A stretch of 64,000 nt of DNA. Source: Anthopleura xanthogrammica. Lineage: Eukaryota; Cnidaria; Anthozoa; Actiniaria; Actiniidae. This document shows, piece by piece, positions 22,377 through 33,200 of the stretch. The position numbers were made by a program, and so were the translations under genes. Under the pieces are notes generated by a model that saw only the letters and a program-made list of their open reading frames with translations, was not told the DNA's origin and searched no databases. Numbering within the stretch: position 1 is the first letter of the stretch; the number at the start of each line of letters is the position of its first letter. Where the stretch lies: the NCBI GenBank assembly GCA_964019055.1, contig OZ025215.1, positions 1,719,001 through 1,783,000 of the forward strand, read 5' to 3'.

Positions 22377-25300
22377 AAAGAAGGAAGGAAGGAAGGAAGG
22401 AAGGAAGGATCAAGGAATGAGGGAACCAACGAACGAATGAACCAACGACGAACCAACGACGAACCAACGACGAACCAACGACGAACCAACGACGAACCAA
22501 CGACGAACCAACGAAAAATAAGAATTACTTAAAAAATATGTAGGCCTTAAAAAGCGGACACAAAAAAAAAACAATCAACAACAGATCCGCGACCGACCAA
22601 GGAAACGATTAAACAAAGTAACTGAACAGTTGAGAATCACAAACCACTCTTATCTTTGTGCTTCAGACTAAGACTCCTTTGGAGTATGCCCGTGCCAAAA
22701 GCATGGAAAACCTATTTGGCGAAAAATCAAATAGTTCAGTAAAAGACAAGAAGGAGAAAAAGGTATATTGAATGGATGGTTGGATGGTTGGATGGTTGGA
22801 TGGTTGGATGGTTGGATGGTTGGATGGTTGGATGGTTGGATGGTTGGATGGTTGGATGGTTGGATGGTTGGATGGTTGGATGGTTGGATGGTTGGATGGT
22901 TGGATGGTTGGATGGTTGGATGGTTGGATGGTTGGATGGTTGGATGGTTGGATGGTTGGATGGTTGGATGGTTGGATGGTTGGATGGTTGGATGGTTGGA
23001 TGGTTGGATGGTTGGATGGTTGGATGGTTGGATGGTTGGATGGTTGGATGGTTGGATGGTTGGATGGTTGGATGGTTGGATGGTTGGATGGTTGGATGGT
23101 TGGATGGTTGGATGGTTGGATGGTTGGATGGTTGGATGGTTGGATGGATGGATGGATGGATGAATGGATGGATGGATAAATGAAGGAATAGTTGGTTATA
23201 TGAATGAATGCATAGATGTGTGACAGATTGGTGTGGTTTTTGGTGGCATGGCTGGATGGACAGTGGGTGAAGGGTTCGAGGATTAGACCGTAATCTTACA
23301 AGTTACTGTCAGGAAAAAAGATTTCTTTACAACTTATTTGGTGCCATTTTTTCTCATGTCAGACCTGGAATGATCCTGACGATGATATAGATGAATCAGC
23401 TTCAAGTATGTTGAATAATTAACATTTATTGACTGAGACCGAGGGAAACGAAACTAACTGATTTCCTGAGGGATCAGTCATTAAGTGTTTTATTATATAC
23501 TCTAGTCAAACGAAGAAAAATTTTCTCTCCATTTTGAAAATGTTTTATTTACAAAAAAAATATATTCCCCTCTCACGCTTTGATCACGTGCATTTATTAC
23601 CCGCGCGGGAGTTATTGAGATTTATTTCCCTCCACGTGATGTACTCTCGACCAATAAGAAAACGAGTTTGACTAGGATATATAATAATTAACATTTATTG
23701 ACTGAGACCGAGGGATCGGAAACAGTGTGTTTTGTAGTCCCAAGACGACGATGTTTCCCGAGGCGTAGCCGAAACACACCTCTTTACCAGTCAATAAGTG
23801 CTTTGTTATAAACCAACTGTCGAAGAACACCAAAAAAATATTCGAATTTTCTAATTTTTTGACAATAAAAACTTAGAAAAAGTTAGGTTTCCGGTGAAAT
23901 CACTTCCGGTTGTATTATTTCCCGGGAAATATCATATTATTGCCCGCTGAGAGGCGTTGCCGGGGAAACATCGAAACTTGTTCACGTTCATGTGAAACCC
24001 TTTCGCCCAATCAGAGTAAGAGAAAAATGGACTTTGACGTTTGGTATATAACAATAGGCATTATATGCGTTTGGGCCTTTACATGTTTTCCCATTTCAGA
24101 CCACGTGTCATTCCCTTGAGAATAAGATTCTTTGTTTGGGTTTGTATCCATATTCATGTGTCTAGACATGGAAATAATACAACCGGAAGTGATTTCACCG
24201 GAAACCTAGCTTTTTTTTCTTATGCGCAACCGAACTATAGCAAGTTGTCTCTATTTATTCTATAGAAAAGTTTGATGAGGAGTATCTTGCCTTGTACAAA
24301 AACATCGATTTAAAAACCTTTGATGCCTCAGAGGCGGCCAAGATCCTTTCTCATAACCTGAAGCAGAAAAAGCACTCTATGGAAGACCCACCAAAGGATG
24401 CTGTGAAGAAATGCCGATACTTTTGTAGTCAGTTCAGAAATATCGGAAGAAAGGATATTATTAAAGAACTAAGAAAAAATGTACCCGCTGGAATGACAGG
24501 TGAGGGAATGAAATTGTGCTCGATTTTATCAATTCGTTGTTTTTTCCTCATTCCCTCCGTCCCTCTCTTCTTTTGTTCTCTTATTTCTTCCTTTTTCGTA
24601 TTTTTCTTTCGTTCTTCCTTCCTTCCTTCCTTCCTTCCATGCATCCACCCACCCATTCATAAATCCGTTGCGTTATCGAATCCATAAGCTAATGCAATAT
24701 ATTATTATTTTATGTATATTTATTTTATACTTTTAGGTCCCCTTGAATCTAGTGATAATGAAGTCAGCGAGATGAATCGCTCTGAGAGACAACGACTAAC
24801 CCGTTCTTTGTGTGGTATGATAGTTTGTCATTTATGTTTTCACTTCCGGCACAAACTCAAATATGCACAAACTTGAGCATTATACATACATGCAACATAT
24901 ATACGTATAGACTTGGTGTAGCTCTCTTCACTTGATTTAAAGAAAGACTATTGCTGCTAATAAGTTACTTATACCCCTGAGTCTGCCTGTGCTTTTGCTC
25001 ATGCTTATAGAGCTTTTAAGTTGTGACGTATTTCCGGGTCCAACTGCTCACAAAAACAGATGAAATAACGCGAAAAATATTCTCATTGAATTTAACCTCC
25101 ACCTGAAAAAATTAGAACTTTGGACAACAAGAACTTTGGTGGTGGTGGTGGTGGTGGTGGAGTGGTGGTGGAGTGGTGGTGGAGTGGGTATTTACCAGTA
25201 CCCACCACCTAAATCAATAAAATAGGTACCTTTGGACTATTGTTTTGACACCTTGCCCTTAACTGACATTTACTCTTGCATACGTTGTTCCCAACAGGGG

Positions 25301-25491
25301 GAAACAAGTGGAAGCAGGTCGCAAATGAACTGGGGATTTTGAGCCATGAATTAGATTACTACGATAGGAATAATGATCCAGCAAAGGCAATACTTGAAGA
25401 AGTATGCGACAGTCGTGATCTCACGGTTGGAGAGCTGTACCATGTTCTTGTTAAATGTGATGCAGGCGGACTTGCTGATCAGTGCTTGTAG
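16452..25491 (+). CDS. Ankyrin-repeat protein with C-terminal death-like module, possible single-pass membrane protein
   Basis: Exons by eye: 16452-16545, 17006-17235, 18028-18159, 19554-19679, 20687-20782, 21612-21713, 22128-22229, 22667-22762, 23363-23405, 24266-24499, 24737-24814, 25298-25491. The summed frame is 509 codons including the stop. Exon 1 encodes a signal-peptide-like N-terminus (ending SIALA-AP). Exon 2 has a hydrophobic stretch followed by CCRRN, possibly a membrane anchor; its acceptor (ttctag before 17006) is weak and is the least certain border. An alternative start is the ATG near 17151. Exons 3-8 are mostly one ankyrin repeat each, phase 0, with TPL(M/H)LA-type helices (clear in 20687-20782, 21612-21713 and 22128-22229). 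A Lys-rich and acidic linker follows. The last three exons match the Roco gene's last three in order, phase and motifs (AVKKCR, MTG-PLE, LTRSLCG, W-K-Q-V-A). Ankyrin repeats probably bind partners and the death-like domain recruits adaptors (inference). Introns are loaded with microsatellites. Confidence 0.72.
17236..18027. other. Intron of ankyrin gene
   Basis: AT-rich. Contains a repeat of the exon end plus donor (ATCAGGTATGCTTGTTTTA at 17231 and again near 17709) and several CGCGTTAATT blocks (17400-17500). No other gene. Confidence 0.45.
18242..18375. repeat. Second copy of the GGTGCTCCRCGGTCC repeat, inverted
   Basis: Inverted relative of 5276-5420, in the intron after the first ankyrin exon. 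Contains ATAAGAGACTATGATACTAG, the counterpart of the ACTAGTCTCTTA block. Confidence 0.5.
18659..18815. mobile_element. MITE, GGTAATAGAACTGAGTG
   Basis: GGTAATAGAACTGAGTG...CACTCAGTTCTATTACC, with inner inverted GTGCAATTTGGGC/GCCCAAAATTGCA. A diverged relative occupies about 19280-19450. Confidence 0.7.
18970..19455. repeat. Inverted-repeat cluster related to the GGTAAT-MITE
   Basis: A palindrome around 18985-19020 (TTTCAAAATGGATAT mirrored), and a second GGTAAT-type copy with TGCAATTTTGTAATCACTCA. Fills most of the intron before exon 19554. Confidence 0.5.
19708..20124. mobile_element. MITE family CTATTTCAAAAA, copy 2, with expanded internal repeat
   Basis: Ends TATACAGCTATTTCAAAAA and TTTTTTGAAATAGCTGTATA. 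Subterminal GGTGAAGGTTTTGTTGC/GCAACAAAACCTTCACC. Contains a GTTGCAT array of about 17 units at about 19745-19862. Confidence 0.75.
20905..21128. repeat. GTATA/GGGGTA dispersed repeat, copy 2
   Basis: Shorter, more diverged copy in the ankyrin gene intron. Begins in a poly-G run, then CTCCCTATAATGGACTATAC; ends GCATCCCTGTATGAAAGG. Confidence 0.65.
22305..22378. repeat. (GAAA)n microsatellite with GGAA tract
   Basis: About 18 GAAA units followed by GGAA units to about 22408, in the intron after exon 22128-22229. Confidence 0.95.
22438..22515. repeat. 11-bp repeat CGACGAACCAA
   Basis: About seven units in the same intron as the GAAA array. Confidence 0.9.
22773..23148. repeat. (GGATGGTT)n, about 47 copies
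   Basis: Almost pure 8-bp array starting about 10 bases after the donor of exon 22667-22762 and ending in GGAT units to about 23177. Open in all three + frames because of the 8-bp unit, so those frames are not genes. Confidence 0.97.
23400..23820. mobile_element. Nested TIR elements with TTGACTGAGACCGAGGG ends
   Basis: TAACATTTATTGACTGAGAC at about 23419 and again at about 23689. Right-type ends CAGTCATTAAGTGTTTTATTA and CAGTCAATAAGTGCTTTGTTA. Two copies of one family side by side in the intron. Confidence 0.6.
23880..24215. mobile_element. TIR element carrying half a CACGTG-MITE
   Basis: TAGGTTTCCGGTGAAATCAC and GGTTGTATTATTTCC at the left are matched inverted at 24171-24210. Inside, 24081-24165 matches the left half of the CACGTG-MITE. 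Confidence 0.65.
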
Positions 25492-25565
25492 ACAAAGGGA
25501 GCCCGAGTTTGAATTTTGTCAAGTTTGTATAAAAAAATAGTCAAAGAGCAAAGCACAAATTAAAA

Positions 25566-25723
25566 TTAGCCGTTCCGGGGTCGATGAAAGAACTGGGTCG
25601 AGTTCGCATTATAGTGCATTGTGGGACTGTTAGGGTACACTTCCAAGATGGCGTCTATTTCGTCCCACAATGCACTGCAGTGCCAACTCGACCCAGTTTT
25701 TTCCTCAACCTCGGAACGGCTAA
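25566..25723. mobile_element. MITE with TTAGCCGTTCC ends
   Basis: TTAGCCGTTCCGGGGT, ACTGGGTCGAGTT and GCATTGTGGGAC mirrored by the right arm. It sits about 75 bp after the ankyrin gene stop, probably in or near the 3' UTR. Confidence 0.7.
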
Positions 25724-27040
25724 TAAAGGTAGATTAAGATAGTTTGGGAAACTTGCTTCTGCGCATCCATTTCGGGCATCTTGCTTTTAATCACCTATTT
25801 AAGTGCTTTTGAAGTTTTTTCCCTAATATTATCTTAATTTAAAACCACCTCCACAACTAAACCAAATATTTCTTAGATTTAGCTCTATTTTCGGTGTAAA
25901 AACGATTTTTTTTTCAAACACATTCAAATTCTTATTGCCAGTGCGTTATCAGCTCCGTTGTTGGAACACATCAAAACTCAATGTAGGAAAAGGAATTCAA
26001 ACTTGGAAGACCTTTAATTCAATTAGAATATATTCTAGAGATGTGAGAGAACACAAATACTGACAAATTCATTCTCAGGAGTCATAGAGGTATTAGAGCT
26101 TGGGCACCCTGTGGTGGTTGGCTTCTACCCGAATTCCTGGTCAGTTTTAATTTATTTTACCTACTGAATTTTAAAGCCCACGTTCGCTATCTTATTTACT
26201 TAATATTGCGGTATTTAAAATTGTCCAGCATAGTTAAATTAAAACAATCAAAAAACAAGTACTGAAAAGAAACGAAACAAACAAAAACAAAACGAAAATG
26301 AACTACAAAAAAACAACAACAACTTAGAAGGGTTCGTATTTCCCAGTCATCTGTTGCTATTTATTATTATAAAATAACTGTTATAAATCTTGGTATTTCT
26401 TAATTTAACTGCGTTATGAGACCAAACAGCACGCATGCGCACTTTGGTTCGTCGCTCCTATCAGAAACAATGGCTGATTTATTTGTATTTGTTAAAAGAA
26501 ATAAAATCTCTGCTGTGCTCAGTGTGTGCAGTTATAAAGCACATGGGGATTGGCAGAACACTCAAGAAGTGCTGAGAAGCACTCAGCTACGCGCTGTGCT
26601 TCTCCTAACACTTCTCTCGTGTCCCGCAAACCCACGCGTGCTTTGTAGCTGCGCACAGCATGCGCGTGTGTTTTCTATTTCTTCAAGAGTCTTTTTTTGA
26701 AGAAATAAGAAAACGCACGCGAGTGCTGTTTGAAGTTATAAAGAATGCGGGGATGGCAGATTACGAGTCAGAGAATTCTTTATTATACTTTTAAACAAAA
26801 TACCAATTACAATCTAATTACCGTTGTGTTGAATAGGAATGATGAAATAGAGAAAGTGCGCGCACGTACTCTCACAAAGCACGCACGCCAATCCGCTGTA
26901 AGTACGCAAGAAATGTAAAATTCTATAAACATTGTTATGACGTTGTTTCGTCATCTAAATATTGATCAGAAGAGAGTGAGTGTTTTATTTTTATCTTTTT
27001 GTTTATATATACAACAAATATATAGAGTTTTAATATATTT
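25724..27040. other. Spacer without recognised gene
   Basis: Contains an inverted-repeat stretch at about 26510-26700 (GCTGTGCTCAGTG.. against ..GCGCACAGC; CACGCGTGC). No protein recognised. Confidence 0.4.
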
Positions 27041-27297
27041 TGTAGAGTGATTTTTCTAAACCCGTGAAACAAAAATTGCTTGTTAATGTGAATTAGTCTA
27101 ATAGACATAAAAGAAAACAATGGAAATAAGATATACTAACCTCTTTTATTAGAGTGATTCTCATAAACCTGTGAAATACACTTTAGCTTATTATGCTCTA
27201 CTTCACTCTGATTCTTTTGTTTTCTTTGGTGTTTATCTGACTATTACACTTTAATAAGTACACTTTGTTTCACGGGTTAATGAAAACCACTCTAGTC
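27041..27297. mobile_element. MITE with TAGAGTG ends
   Basis: TAGAGTGATT..TAAACCYGTGAAA blocks at the left; CACGGGTTAATGAAAACCACTCTA at the right. A relative lies at about 34031-34104 (TAGAGTGGCTTTCATAAACC). Confidence 0.6.
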
Positions 27298-28528
27298 TAC
27301 TAACTGTTCACGGGTCAAGTAAAACCACTTTATTTCTGCAAGTTTACATTACAACCTTTTTATTTTATGACCATCAATAAGATCACATGTATAATCATTA
27401 TCATAATAAAAATAGTAATATAATCATTAAAAAAATCAATGCAGTCGTCATAGTTGAGAGACGACGTAGCCTTGACCGTCGTAATTTACGACTTCAAACT
27501 CAATTTCATGCAGTATATAATTATAGGAGATTTCGTATAAGCGTGAAAAGTCACGGCACCCGGTACGGTTACGGTGCGGCGCGGACACGGCACGGAATGC
27601 AGAAGTTTTCATAGTTTTCATACACGGCACGGACCCCCCTCCCCTAGAAAAAAAAGCTAACATAAGAGCTAAGAAAAAGTCTGCAGTTTTGCACCAGCCC
27701 CCTTCCCCTCTAAATAATGAGCTTCCCTTATCTTTATCATCGTAATTATCATCATCATTATTGATTATTATCATGATTAGCATCAATGATTACATTTCAA
27801 GTGGGTGGGCTTCCTGTGGGTTTTCTTCTGCATTACATCGAGGCTATATATAATGACTTGCCCATCCCAGCTTCGAATCATGATCACTCAACCATAACAA
27901 CAAAGAGGTCAAAATCATTCTTAGGAAAAAATCGCCTTGGTATCAACGGATTTTCGATTTCTTTACGGTAAGGTCAGTATACTAACATTTAAATGTGGAT
28001 ACCCAATCTAGATCTGTGTTATTTAGCGATGCTCCAAGCTTGAATGCGTTCTAAAATTACCTGTGCAAGTTCAATATACACTGTAGGTTAGAACATGTTA
28101 GAACTGTTAGAAGTCTATCTTCTTTCGATCTTTTATAAATTAAGAACTTATTTTCCGAAATCATCTATTCTGCTGCGTGGAGAAGATCTTAGGATGGTTT
28201 TCTCTCATATGCGTTCGAAAGCTTAATTACTTAACTGTAAGAATCATCGTACAAGATCATGTTCTAGCTACATGCTTGGATGTTTGCTTTTAATTACGAG
28301 TCGTTTGTAAATATTTACAACATTAATATAATGTTTTGCTTAGGGAATTTTGTACGTAATTTGGCTAGAAAATGCCGGTACATAGCTCTGCCGTATTATG
28401 GGACACGACTTGAATTTTATACAGTATATCTAGGAAAGGAGGACATGTAAATTAAGTGTATGTTTAGTACAGTGTATATATTAAGCTTATACATGTTTAA
28501 CTGCTAATGACACCTGACATGTACTACA
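27298..28528. other. Spacer without recognised gene
   Basis: AT-rich with ATT/ATC microsatellite-like tracts near 27400 and 27720-27790. Nothing coding supported. Confidence 0.4.
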
Positions 28529-28794
28529 CACCTGTTGATAACGGGAGATCTGAATTGGCCGATCTGAGATATAGAAATTGTGGAAGGCTGAATATGCTCT
28601 GACATCCCATAAGTATTGCAAATATATAGTTGCAATATCATGCTTGAATGGTATTGAATTGCTAATTAATTCGTGTCACTTATCGCATTAATTCACAAAA
28701 AAATCATGTTGACATCCACCAATTCCTATTGGTCTCATATCATCCATTCCAGATTTCCCGATATCAACGTTAACGTTAATTATTGAAATAGGTG
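28529..28794. mobile_element. MITE family CACCTATT, copy 2
   Basis: Inverted relative of 782-1024; ends CACCTGTTGATA and TTGAAATAGGTG. Confidence 0.65.
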
Positions 28795-28907
28795 TATACT
28801 GTTAACATGAGTTTGTTTACATGTACAGTAGATTCAATACTACACTCATCACAAGAGAACCTAATTTTTGCTCATATCTTCCATTTGAAAGTATTGCTTT
28901 GGCACAA

Positions 28908-28944
28908 ATGTACCAGTAAATGTACCAGTAAATGTACCAGTAAA
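28908..28944. repeat. 12-bp triplet repeat ATGTACCAGTAA
   Basis: Three exact tandem copies. Confidence 0.8.
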
Positions 28945-29289
28945 TTAGTTGCCAGGCTTGGCTCTTTTCTCATTAGATAGACTATACTATAGCGATGTTC
29001 ACTGTTTACAAACAATGACATCACAAGTATTTTCTCATTTAAATTTGCCAACCATAAAAAAGATCTCAGTCTCTGTTTCAGCAGCCAATACATCTCTGGT
29101 TGGCATATTAATATCAATAGGTGACGTCAACACCATGAACCGCTATAGAATACCAGTTGAAAGGCCATGATTATTAAGCCCATGTTGTCTGCTAACAGAA
29201 ATTTCCTCCCGGTTATAAGCTCCTTGGGTCATAAGCCCACTCTTTTGTTCTATGCAGTTTAAAATAAATGAATAATAAAAAAATTAATA

Positions 29290-29465
29290 CAGTGGAACCC
29301 GCTTAATACAGCCACCAAAGGGACAAGCCAAAGTGGCTGTATTAGCTGGGTGTCCGTATTAAGCGGGTAAATTTAATAAAAAATTGTTGCGTTAGGACCT
29401 ACAAAATTGTCCGTAATAACCGGGTGACCCTATTAAGCGGGTGGCCATAGAGCAGGGTTCCACTG
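29290..29465. mobile_element. Tc1/mariner-pogo type MITE (CAGTGGAACCC)
   Basis: CAGTGGAACCC...GGGTTCCACTG flanked by TA on both sides. The body repeats TATTAAGCGGGT-type blocks in both orientations. The terminus resembles Tigger/pogo-type elements (from memory). Confidence 0.75.
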
Positions 29466-30251
29466 TATACCATAACTGCGAACTAACAGTGGATTCCACA
29501 GAGTGGCTCTTCTACCAATGCATTCCAATTGGAATTTAGAAGTTGATTTTTGTAGAAGGAATAAACACCGGAAAACCCAGAAAAACCTGGGTCGCCTTGG
29601 TGAGAGGCGAGTGCTCTCACCCCTATAGACCGAAATATGTCAATATGGCCACCATTGACTTTCAGAAATGAAAACCTAATCTTAAAAAAAAGTACCACCA
29701 TCAGAAATTGCAAGCAGAAATATGTATTTTTGGAAAGTTTCCTTGCTATAAATAAAATTAATTCAAGTGAAGCTATTTGAAATCAAAATTACAGAGATTT
29801 GTATTGTGTTCAGTGGTCTGTTACCTTGCTAGCCTCATTGTGGTATTTTTCACATTTTAAAATTCTCATAACTTCTCAACAATTTAATATTTTTGTCTCA
29901 AACTTTCTTACTTTGTTGATGTTATCCTGAGCTATAATTTTAATATAGTAGTCAATTAAAATATAAATTTAAAAAATTATGAAAATGTATTGGCATTAAT
30001 TTGGTCAAAGCAGCCTGTACTTCCTGTTTATCATGTAAATACAGTATGCCTAGTACCATCATAATCTATTCTCCTTAAATTAGCACCCAGTGCCCCTTGA
30101 ATGCTAGATTTGTGCTTGAGAGAACATGATATTGCATGCTATGAAATACATGTACAATGTAATAATAATGATAAATAACTTTATTTATAGAGCGCATTTT
30201 CCAAGATGCCCAAATGCGCAATGTAACAAGTGCACCCTTTCGTATTTTTAG
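29466..30251. other. Upstream region of the cysteine-rich gene
   Basis: AT-rich, no clear promoter box. A possible repeat (TAACTTTATTTATAGAGCGC near 30176) resembles common dispersed repeats. No gene. Confidence 0.35.
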
Positions 30252-33200
30252 ATGTTTTTGAAAGGTGTTGTCCTGTTGGCTGCCATGGCTGTGCTCATAC
30301 CTCAGTCATCTGGCAAAACTTGCTCCAGTAGATATTATCAAACGGTAACAAATGGCAGATGTGAAATGCAATGTGGACCCGAAAAATGCATCTGCTCTGA
30401 TGAAGCTTCTAATAGTTCTGTGGTATTTAATTGTAAGTATATACATTCTATACAGTAAAAACAATAAAAGTGTGCAACGAAAAGCGATGAAAACTTATCA
30501 CTATTTGTATAGGAAATCGCACGACCTCGAGTACAATTTGGAAATTAATAGGTACGAGTAATGTTTTGAAAGTTCTTGTAATTGCACGAGCCTTTAGGCG
30601 AGTGCAATTAAAGAACTTTCAAAACATTACGAGTGCCTATTAATTCCAAATTGTACGAGAAGGTCGTGCGATTTTTTATTTATAGTTCACTCGACAAAAT
30701 TTTATAAAACATGCGAAGCGAAGGCATTCATACATCTTCATTGCCTTTGCTATATAACCGACCCTTCTCCAAGAACGCTAAGTCAAGAACAGCATAGAAA
30801 GTGTTAACGTTGCTGTAAAACCTTTTTAGATTAGTATTTTATGTATGATTTGAACTACAAAATACTAGAAAATAATTTTACATCTCAAGTAAAAAGCCAT
30901 TTTAATGCATGTTTACAACTATTGAATGACAGTACTGACAGCTAAACAGCGAATCAAGAAGCGACTTTTCTTTGAAAACGTCTGTGTGAAAACTAAGCGA
31001 AAGTTGAGAGTTTACAGTTCGCTAATATAAGTTTTTTTCCTCTTAGCATTTGCTAATAACTGCAAAAACACAATTTCAAAAATACTTTCTTTTAAAACAA
31101 GTTAGCTGGACAACATCAAAAGGGATAAAAGCGACAAATATGTAGTTCAAGTTAAAAGTTTTGAAGTACAACTTGCCGTGAACGAGTCGCCAGTGATCAG
31201 ACCATGTGCTTTGGATATTATTCCCTCCTGTACCTTGAAGAATTTCGTTGCTATTTTCTTTGAATGGTGAATTATCTGAAGATTTTATTATTTCAAGACT
31301 GGATTGACAACTTAGGATCAATTAACTTGTGATAAATAGCTGAATTCGTCTCTCTACAACTACTCGACAGTTTGCCGGTAAGATTTGATCTTAACTATTT
31401 TCAAAACAAAAAACGAGCCTCTACTCGCTGTGTTTTTTCGCTAAACGGAAAGAAATTTGCTTTAAAACTATTGTTAGCTGTTTTCTACATATTGTACAAT
31501 TATGGTAGATGTGGTGTTGAATATATTTTTCGAGAAGACCATAGAAGACAACAGGTAGTAAAACGAGAACATTCAAAACTCCAACTCAAATTGTTTGGCG
31601 AAAACTAGAAAGAAAAAACGACTTTCTACTACAAAACATGATTTATTAGGTCTTGAATTTGTCTAGTTATCATAATTTGAGGCCTTCCTATGTGTGTATT
31701 AAACAGTTTTCTGAAATTTTTGCATTTTAATCTATAAAACACTGATTTTTTTGGGAATTTCACTCATTTCACAGGGGAAATTTGCCGCTTTTGGCCGTGT
31801 TTCCATAGCGACCTAATTGGTACTCCCGCGGAGTACCAATTAACGCTCTAATTGTACTCCTCTAGACCAATCATAATCGAGTAATTTTGTCGTGCGTACT
31901 ATAAAGTATTGAATAGTACTAATTAAACAATAGATAACAATAGAATTAGTATAAAATATAATTATTTAGTACTACTTTAATTTATGTTGCACGCTTTTAG
32001 TGTTTGTACTCAGCTAGCGTATTGTGACTCGCTGACTGACTGACTCGCTGACTGACTGACTGACTGACTGACTGACTGACTGACTGACTGACTGACTGAC
32101 TGACTGACTGACTGACTGACTGACTGACTGACTGACTGACTGACTGACTGACTGACTGACTGACTGACTGACTGACTGACTGACTGACTGACTGACTGAC
32201 TGACTGACTGACTGACTGACTGACTGACTGACTGACTGACTGACTGACTGACTGACTGACTGACTGACTGACTGACTGACTGACTGACTGACTGACTGAC
32301 TGACTGACTGACTGACTGACTGACTGACTGACTGACTGACTGACTGACTGACTGACTGACTGACTGACTGACTGACTGACTGACTGACTGACTGACTGAC
32401 TGACTGACTGACTGACTGACTGACTGACTGACTGACTGACTGACTGACTGACTGACTGACTGACTGACTGACTGACTGACTGACTGACTGACTGACTGAC
32501 TGACTGACTGACTGACTGACTGACTGACTGACTGACTGACTGACTGACTGACTGACTGACTGACTGACTGACTGACTGACTGACTGACTGACTGACTGAC
32601 TGACTGACTGACTGACTGACTGACTGACTGACTGACTGACTGACTGACTGACTGACTGACTGACTGACTGACTGACTGACTGACTGACTGACTGACTGAC
32701 TGACTGACTGACTGACTGACTGACTGACTGACTGACTGACTGACTGACTGACTGACTGACTGACTGACTGACTGACTGACTGACTGACTGACTGACTGAC
32801 TGACTGATGAGAAAAGCTTTGTTAAATACCACCAACATGGCAGCAATGAAGTAAATTCATTTGATACTGTTAAGCCCGGGGGAGGTTCTCCCTATAATGG
32901 ACTATACGGGGATGCTCCGCCCAAAAGGGGTACATTTTCAGGCCGCACGTATAGCAAAGGGGTGGAAATTTGTGAGTTTTGGTATAAAAAGGGGTAGATT
33001 TTCTTCAAAGGTATATGAAAGGGGTACTTTTTCAAGCAAAAAGGTATATAAAAGGGGTACTTTTTTGCTGAAATTTGGTATAGAAAAAGGTAATGGGTCG
33101 AGAGTCCGGGCGAATCATCCCCGTATGAAACGACCCGAAGTCCCCCCCCCCCCCCCCTCGAGCTGTTAAGTTACATGTACTGTTCAAAGCTGGCAATTTG

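Noticed and set aside
22768..23183. Three overlapping + strand frames encoding Gly/Trp/Met/Asp repeats
   Set aside because: An 8-bp perfect array is open in all frames when the unit has no stop; no flanking coding signal.
26416..26700. 94-residue + frame
   Set aside because: Overlaps inverted repeats, resembles no protein, no splice support.
32010..32846. Minus-strand frames of SQSV repeats
   Set aside because: Translation of the pure ACTG array within an intron.
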